Assembly (NCBI GenBank): GCA_047495785.1
Contig: JBLDXI010000015.1
Location: forward strand, 186,001 to 250,000
From: Lepidodermella squamata
Lineage: Eukaryota; Gastrotricha
Direction: 5' to 3'
Length of the DNA stretch: 64,000 nucleotides
The notes beneath the pieces are model-generated. The model saw only the letters and a list, made by a program, of their open reading frames with translations. It was not told the DNA's origin and made no database searches. Made by a program: the position numbers and the translations under genes. Positions 58,571 to 64,000 of the stretch are shown here, one piece after another; the first letter of the stretch is position 1, and the number at the start of each line of letters is the position of its first letter.

Positions 58571-61500
58571 ATGCTGAAATTCTCGGATTTACTCTGCATC
58601 ACCGCTCTCGTCACGCTTCACTGGTGCGTAGCAACACGAGCCTCGGACGGCCTGTTGGGCACTGTTCTGCCCGAGCAGCCGTCGAACTCACTACTCCTCG
58701 CCGCCACGTCGTCGAATGGCGAGGGCGACCACGGCGGGGCTGCTCCGGCGGGTGAGCAGGTGAACCTGGGCCCTGGGGTGCCGGCGAATTCGCCGCAGAG
58801 GTCGCAGAATCGCAACAAACTGCTCGTTGTTTCGTTCGATGGCTTCCGCCAGTTGTACCTGGCCAACAACCGGTTCATGCCCTGGTTTGCGTACCTTCGA
58901 TCGCAGGGTGTCTACTCCGATCTTATTCAGTCGATTTTTCCGAGCGAGACTTTTCCGAATCACTACGCAATCGTTACAGGCAGATACGCAGAGTAACAAA
59001 TTTTAAGACTATTTCTTTCAACTTTTGCTTAAATTCATAATTTAAATTCAAAATAGGTATCGGAAAATTTAGATTTTTTGTTCAAATTTATCAAATTAAA
59101 TTGAATTTTTGAAAATTTGAAAATTTAAAAAATCTATTTTTCCGATATTGAGTATTTCTATTGAAAATTGAAGTTCGAAAACTCTCATTCATCGATTTAT
59201 TTTTGAATTTTTTGAGATTTTTGAAATCGGTAAAAAATCGAAATTTGATTTTAATTTCAAAATGTTTTCTTGCGATTTTAGGTCTCATGGCATAGTGGCG
59301 AATGACATGTACGACCCGGCGACGGATGGCCATTTTACGATGGAATCAGCCGAGGCGTACTGGTGGAACCAGAGCGAGCCCATCTGGATCACGGCGCGGC
59401 GGCAGGGTGTCCGGACCGCTGTTTCGTACTGGCCAGGTTCAGCGGCTGTGTGGCAGCCGGGCGGTCTTACGGCCGACTACTACCGACCTGTCTACGATGC
59501 CAAAGTAAATGCAATTATATTCAGAAAACTTCGAAATTTGAAAAATGGGAACTTCTAAAACTTCAGTTTCCAGGTTCCAGGTTCAGGTTCCAGCAAAACA
59601 TTCTAGAACTAAATTCTAGAACTAAATTTTCTTGTAATTTGGGTGATAGCGCGGCTTAAGAAACTGGAATTAAGGAACTAGAAACTCAATAATTCCGGGG
59701 GAAAATAATTTTCCGTTTAGAATTCATTATGCTTCCCTATTGCAGGATCAAAGTCCACGTGGTCACGTGGTATGAATAGCTAGTTCTGAGGCGTTGTTTT
59801 TTTTCGTTGCTTCGTCGTTTCGTCGTTTCGTCACTTCGTCATCTTATACAAAAAACTGAAGGAAAGAAAAAAAATGGGGTAAAAGAAGGATTCGAACCCG
59901 GGACCACTGGGTTTTGACGCACAAGGCGAAACCACTGAGCAATAGTGCTGGGTCATGGTAGTCATCCTCGTTCGGTATTTTTATATACTAAACGAACGCT
60001 ACACTTAAGCGTTTTTTGCCGGTTGCAGATAGAAAGCCTCCTATTGTATAGTGGCTCAAATCCATGGTTCTGATCCTTAAGGTTCCGGGTTCAAATCCTC
60101 CTTTTACTCCCTTTTTTTCGTTTCGTAAGTTTTTTTTGTAAAAGATGACGAATTGACGAAACGACGAAACGACGAAGCAACGAAAAAAACAACGCCTCAG
60201 AACTAGCTATTCATACCACGTGACCACGTGGACTTTGATCCTGCAATACGGAAGCATAATGTTCTATAAAGCTTGGGGATTTTATATTGAATTTTTCGTA
60301 AATTGAAACGTTGAAAAATAAGGAAAATTTGGCTTGAATTTAAAGGTTATGATGATTTAAATGCATTTTCAGGTGCCTTATGAAACCCGAATCGACGAAG
60401 TGATACAGCATTTGGCTAAGGACGACGTTCAGCTGGGACTTCTCTACTACAACCGGCCCGATGTCGAGGGTCACTACAATGGCGTCGAATCGCAACAGGT
60501 TAACAACTTCAGTAAACTCTTTCAGTTTAGAAAATCGTTCAGTTTAGAGCAATCTGGATTCGAAACTTTTAGTTGAATATTAAAATTTTTTATTTCAAAC
60601 TATTCATTTTCCAATATTTTCTCGTAATTTTTCGCAAGGATTTTTAGTTTCAGCTGAAATATTTCAGAACACATAGGAACTTATTTATTTTTTCTTTCGA
60701 GGCAATTCGAAGTATAAACATTTTCATTTTTTTCCATTTTTTTCAAGTTTTTCAAATTTCGTTAAATTCCAAGTGAAAAATTATGTAGGTAGCGACAACT
60801 TTGCAACAAGTGGATTGGTACCTGAGTTACATCCTCGAATCGGCGAGGCGAGCCAACCTCGGCCCAGACACCCTCAATTTGATTGTCTGCGCCGACCACG
60901 GCATGGTGAACATCACAACGCAGCTGTACCTCGACTCCTACGTCGATTTGAACCTGATCGAACGCGTGCCGTCCTACGGCGCTGTTACGAACATTCAACC
61001 GAAAGCCGGCCAGCTCGACGCTGTGTTCAAGGCCTTGGAAACAGCCGCTAACGCTTCGAATGGACAATTTAGAGTGTTTAAAAAATCACAGGTAGAAAAT
61101 TCCGAATTTCTTCGATTTTGAACATATCGATAAATTTTACACTTTGACGACAGAGGAGAAACAAAAATTGAAAATTAAATTAAATTGAAAAGCAAAGGAG
61201 AAAAGTGAAAAAACAACATTTTTATTTTCAGAAGTTAGGAATTTAAATTTTTTGAAATTATTAAAGGTCGAGGCTATGTGCACCCCCTAAAAAAGGTACA
61301 ACTAAGTTGCTATGTGTACCCGGTGGGTACAATGAAGTTTCTAAGTGTACCCAGCGGGTGCAACCAAGTTGCTGTGTGCACCCATTTGAGGGTACATTAA
61401 AGTTGCTATGCGTACCCACTTCAGAAATCGTTTGAAAAATATCGAAAACGATCTAAAATTATCAGAAACGATCGTAATTAGCGATTAGGCAATTTTAGAA

Positions 61501-62804
61501 ATAGTTATTGGCAGCGCCGCATATGCCAAACCATGTCAAAGCCCAATGAGAAGTGCATCGAAAAAACAACTCCAACAACTGGCCAGTGCTTTTCGATTTC
61601 CGAACAACTGCAGCTCAAATCCAATAGGCCGCTATTGGAAGATGTTCGAGAGCACGGTGGCATAGCCGAAACTAGCCTCGAACTATTCTGGGTTTGTTCA
61701 GCCACTGTTACTAAGGGATCAAATATCTTATGATAGCGGCCTCTTTTGGATTTGTGCACCGGTTGTTAACATGAAACACTTAGTACTTGGTTTCCGTTAT
61801 TGAAAACCTGACCGAAATCATCGTTCTTCATGATGACCCGGGAGATGTTTTTTTCTACGCAATGAGGCTTGGACAGGGTGGAAGGCTAACGCAGAGATGA
61901 TGATTCCAAATGATTTTTCGAACTCGACTCCCTTCGACTTGCAAATAGGGTGCAAATAGCCACTTCCATTATTAAAATTTCAAAAAACTTGATATCCAAA
62001 TCTAATCGCCTAAATTTGCCTCATTTCGATATTAAAATCAACTCGGAATATTTAAAGGTTGAAATTATAGTGGGGCATTTTTTTAATAATTTTTTCTGAA
62101 TTTCACGAATATGAATTTCAAATTTCCTTCGTGTCCGCTTTTTCACCTAGCCGAGAAAGGTGGTTATATTAAAATGCATTTTTGGAGAATGTCAATTTGA
62201 AAATTTCGAAATTCGAAAGGTGAAAAATGTTGAAATGTAGAGAATGTGAAATTATTTCGAAAATTCTGAACAGCCAGTTTCGTTGTTCTATTCGAGATCA
62301 TATTTTTCAAAATCGAGAATTTTTAAATTTTTTCAAAGAGAAGTTCAATGCCTCCCGGGAAATTTTTTTTTATAAATTTTTTTAAATTTTAAGGTTCCAG
62401 AGGAATTTCACTATTCAAACAACGCGAGAATAATGGACCTGGTGGTGATAAGCGACGTCGGCGTGTACATGTCGCCGAATTCTTCGATGAAGTACAAGAA
62501 AACGGCCTCGCACGGCTACGACCCGAAATTCGCCGTCATGCAGCCGATTTTCTTCGCGCTCGGCCCGGCGTTCAAGCGCAACGGCTACCGCGCGAAACGG
62601 CCGTTCCGCACCAAGGACATTTACGCGATTATGACGCACGTCGTCGGCCTGGCGCCGTTTCCCAACAACGCGTCGCTCGCCGATGTCGCAGACATTTTCT
62701 GCGACAAATCGAGCTCGAATGCCGCGTCGATGCGCTCGGGTGATTTCCGCCGTTCATTGATAGCCTTAGCCACCCTATTATTGTTTCTACCGATGATGAA
62801 CTGA
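58571..62804 (+). CDS. Ectonucleotide pyrophosphatase/phosphodiesterase (ENPP-like), 494 aa, 5 exons
   Basis: Exons 58571-58992, 59282-59504, 60373-60498, 60789-61091 and 62394-62804 join in phase. A signal peptide (1-24) precedes a low-complexity stretch and one NPP catalytic domain. All expected zinc ligands and the nucleophile are present: D90 (VVSFDGF), T127 (PSETFPNHY), D245 and H249 (RPDVEGH), D293 and H294 (ADHGM), and H398 (SHGYD). The family hydrolyses nucleotide or lysophospholipid phosphodiesters outside the cell. There is no somatomedin-B or nuclease-like domain. The C-terminus is a short hydrophobic tail (SLIALATLLLFLPMMN) after a small-residue stretch, as in GPI-anchored members, so a GPI-anchored ENPP is likely. 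Intron 2 contains a 537-bp palindromic element and intron 4 a tandem repeat. Confidence 0.9.
59880..59952 (-). repeat. tRNA-like pol III promoter unit (left, outward)
   Basis: The minus strand carries an A box (TTGCTCAGTGG, 59942-59932) and a B box (GGTTCGAATCC, 59898-59888) with tRNA spacing, then a T run in the arm. Acceptor and anticodon stems do not pair, so it is a SINE-like head, not a tRNA gene. Confidence 0.6.
60036..60118 (+). repeat. tRNA-like pol III promoter unit (right, outward)
   Basis: A box TTGTATAGTGG (60044-60054) and B box GGTTCAAATCC (60088-60098), then a T7 terminator-like run at 60112-60118. Stems do not form a full cloverleaf. Its 3' end CCTCCTTTTACTCCC resembles that of the left unit. 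Confidence 0.6.
61269..61423. repeat. Tandem repeat of about 31-35 bp, four copies
   Basis: Four imperfect copies of a unit like GGTACAACTAAGTTGCTATG plus TGTACCC, in ENPP intron 4. Each unit begins GGTACA or GGTGCA and ends TGTACC or TGCACC, so it is itself partly palindromic. Confidence 0.75.
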
Positions 62805-63679
62805 TGTATTTTATAGCCATATCCTATTTTTACTCACTGAGTATACGCAGAATTGGGGGATCGAATTTGGATTGTTCTCGGAAATTTTTGAAGATTTCAC
62901 GTGAATTAACAAATTTTTGAAATTTTGAAGTATCGAGAATTTGAAATTTTTTTAATTTTGTGAATTTTTTTTTGAAATTTTGAAACTCTCAAATCTGCGT
63001 ATAAATTGTTCTGAAAGATGAGAGCGGAAAATCATAATTATTATGTACTTGAAATATTTTTTTCACACTTTTACGCTTTTTGTAGCTCGAATTTGTAATC
63101 ACTTTAGCTTCGACTGCCGAACTTGCTTCTGTAGTTGCCTTTTCCAGATTTTAAATGGTATTTACGTTGCGCTGCACTACGCCTTTTTTGTTATTTTTTG
63201 TTTCTAAGATACATGATTGAAAAGCAGATATTTTCGTGCCTCTTTTTGCGGAATGTTAGTCTCGTTGATTGTTGATGATTGTTGCCGAATGAACTGATTG
63301 ATCGATAAAAATGTTAGTTTATTATTGACGCTGCGGGTAAAAATGAGAGAATAATAAAAGTCGCGCGGTAATTATACAGGATAGCCTCTTCTTGCTGTAT
63401 TGCTGTAAAATGTGTCAAACACAACCTGCTTGAAGGTGTTCCATTACTTATTACTAGAATGTAAAAGCATCCACCACTCAAGATTCAGGGTTTGTTCAGG
63501 AAAATTAACTGCTCAAAATATTCGTCGTTCTCGTTTTATTTCAAAAACATCGCACGACTATTCTGTACAATGTGACAAAAAAAAATGACGAATATTTACA
63601 AGCCATTGACAATCGCATGCCTAGCTTATATAGTCTCGAAAAATTATGTTTCTTACATCATAGTAAAGACACATAGCAA
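62805..63679. other. Intergenic between convergent ENPP and ankyrin genes
   Basis: AT-rich shared 3' flank. No gene recognised. Confidence 0.45.
63535..63540 (-). promoter_or_regulatory. Possible poly(A) signal of the minus-strand ankyrin gene
   Basis: AATAAA on the minus strand about 140 bp beyond the ankyrin stop codon. Confidence 0.4.
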
Positions 63680-64000
63680 TCAAGATATAACACAAGAATT
63701 ACCCCCGAGGATTTTGATTATTTGTCGTTGTTCATCAGAATTCTTCTTAGATGAAGCCCAAGGGTTTTTAGCCCTATCCAGTGCAGTTTGTCCCATATTG
63801 TTCTTCAGGATTGCGTCAGCTTTGAATTTATTCACAAGAAGATCGACGACAGCAGGTTCTATCCCAAAGGCAGCCAACATCAGTGGTGTATCGCCATCCT
63901 CATCTGCCGCGTTGACGTCGGCATTGAACGTGCCCGCCAGCAGTTCCACGACGTCAGCTTTGCCACTCAAGGCGGCCACGTGCAATGGCGTCCTGCCATC
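63680..64000 (-). CDS. C-terminal part of a third ankyrin-repeat gene (runs off window)
   Basis: The minus-strand frame is open from the window edge (DGRTPLHVAALSG...) to the stop at 63680. It encodes the last three ankyrin repeats and a charged tail. TPLMLAAFGIEPAVVDLLVN, GQTALDRAKNPW and the basic Gln-rich end closely follow the kinase-ankyrin protein at 28.8-29.6 kb, so it is the same family. Whether a kinase domain lies upstream cannot be seen here. Confidence 0.85.
   Translation of the reverse strand, partial: DGRTPLHVAALSGKADVVELLAGTFNADVNAADEDGDTPLMLAAFGIEPAVVDLLVNKFKADAILKNNMGQTALDRAKNPWASSKKNSDEQRQIIKILGGNSCVIS

Larger units (their letters stand above)
59725..60261. mobile_element. 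537-bp palindromic element with two divergent tRNA-like units
   Basis: The arms run from CATTATGCTTCC at 59725 inward and from GGAAGCATAATG at 60261 inward. They share, for about 115 bp at roughly 97 per cent identity, AGGATCAAAGTCCACGTGGT, AGCTAGTTCTGAGGCGTTGT and runs of CGTCGTTTCGTCGTTT. Between the arms sit two tRNA-like cores on opposite strands, each transcribed outward toward its arm. Located in ENPP intron 2. No target duplication was identified. Confidence 0.8.

Noticed and set aside
59880-60118. Two tRNA genes in ENPP intron 2
   Set aside because: A and B boxes are good but acceptor and anticodon stems do not pair; tRNA-derived repeats fit better.
61505-61760. Open frames on both strands in ENPP intron 4
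   Set aside because: No recognisable motif, no splice support and not part of the NPP fold.

Overview
The window reads as nuclear DNA of an invertebrate metazoan that I cannot place further. Coding exons are GC-richer than the very AT-rich introns, acceptors are mostly TTTTCAG or similar, and introns run from about 50 bp to 4 kb. The gene set is animal-like: a KDM3-type histone demethylase, an ecto-nucleotide pyrophosphatase (ENPP), a discoidin/laminin-G extracellular protein and a NIMA-like kinase with ankyrin repeats. A degenerate CCCTAA tract at 49.0 kb suits a TTAGGG-telomere lineage better than a TTAGGC one. Exon coordinates were worked out by hand from GT/GC...AG boundaries and reading-phase agreement. 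No transcripts were available.

Layout. At 0-3 kb (minus): a non-LTR retrotransposon remnant and a large helical protein exon I do not recognise, with two likely upstream exons. 3.06-3.74 kb: a TIR element. 4.5-9.4 kb (plus): a nine-exon WD40 protein with about 14 blades. 11.7-14.5 kb (plus): a 5'-truncated kinase/ankyrin paralogue. 17.3-20.0 kb (plus): a small secreted helical protein whose intron holds a 1.4-kb TIR element carrying an AT-hook ORF remnant; a frame-disrupted paralogue follows at 21.6-22.4 kb. 23.5-29.6 kb (plus): a complete NEK-like kinase-ankyrin gene. 30.7-35.5 kb (minus): KDM3-like JmjC demethylase. 40.0-42.2 kb (minus): an S66 LD-carboxypeptidase/MccF-like enzyme. 42.9-52.0 kb (minus): a 1739-aa PAN/F5-8C/LamG extracellular protein. 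52.9-53.8 kb (minus): a small mucin-like single-pass membrane protein with an NPFY tail. 58.6-62.8 kb (plus): ENPP. 63.7-64.0 kb (minus): the end of a third ankyrin gene.

The most interesting signal is the ankyrin family. Its 102-bp (34-aa) units are nearly identical in DNA, yet differ in a few codons that fall on the usual target-contact surface of ankyrin repeats. In the intact gene, units 2 and 4 differ only in four codons, and every change is amino-acid altering. With three copies in 64 kb and an intact kinase attached to one, this looks like a locally expanding, surface-diversifying recognition/signalling family.

The second theme is a heavy load of non-autonomous inverted-repeat elements, at least eleven in 64 kb. 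Two share GCAYAT termini and 9-bp target duplications (Mutator-like). One has a CAGGG terminus and a near-8-bp duplication (hAT-like). One is a palindrome holding two divergent tRNA-like pol III promoters. The genes do not form a pathway or operon-like unit.
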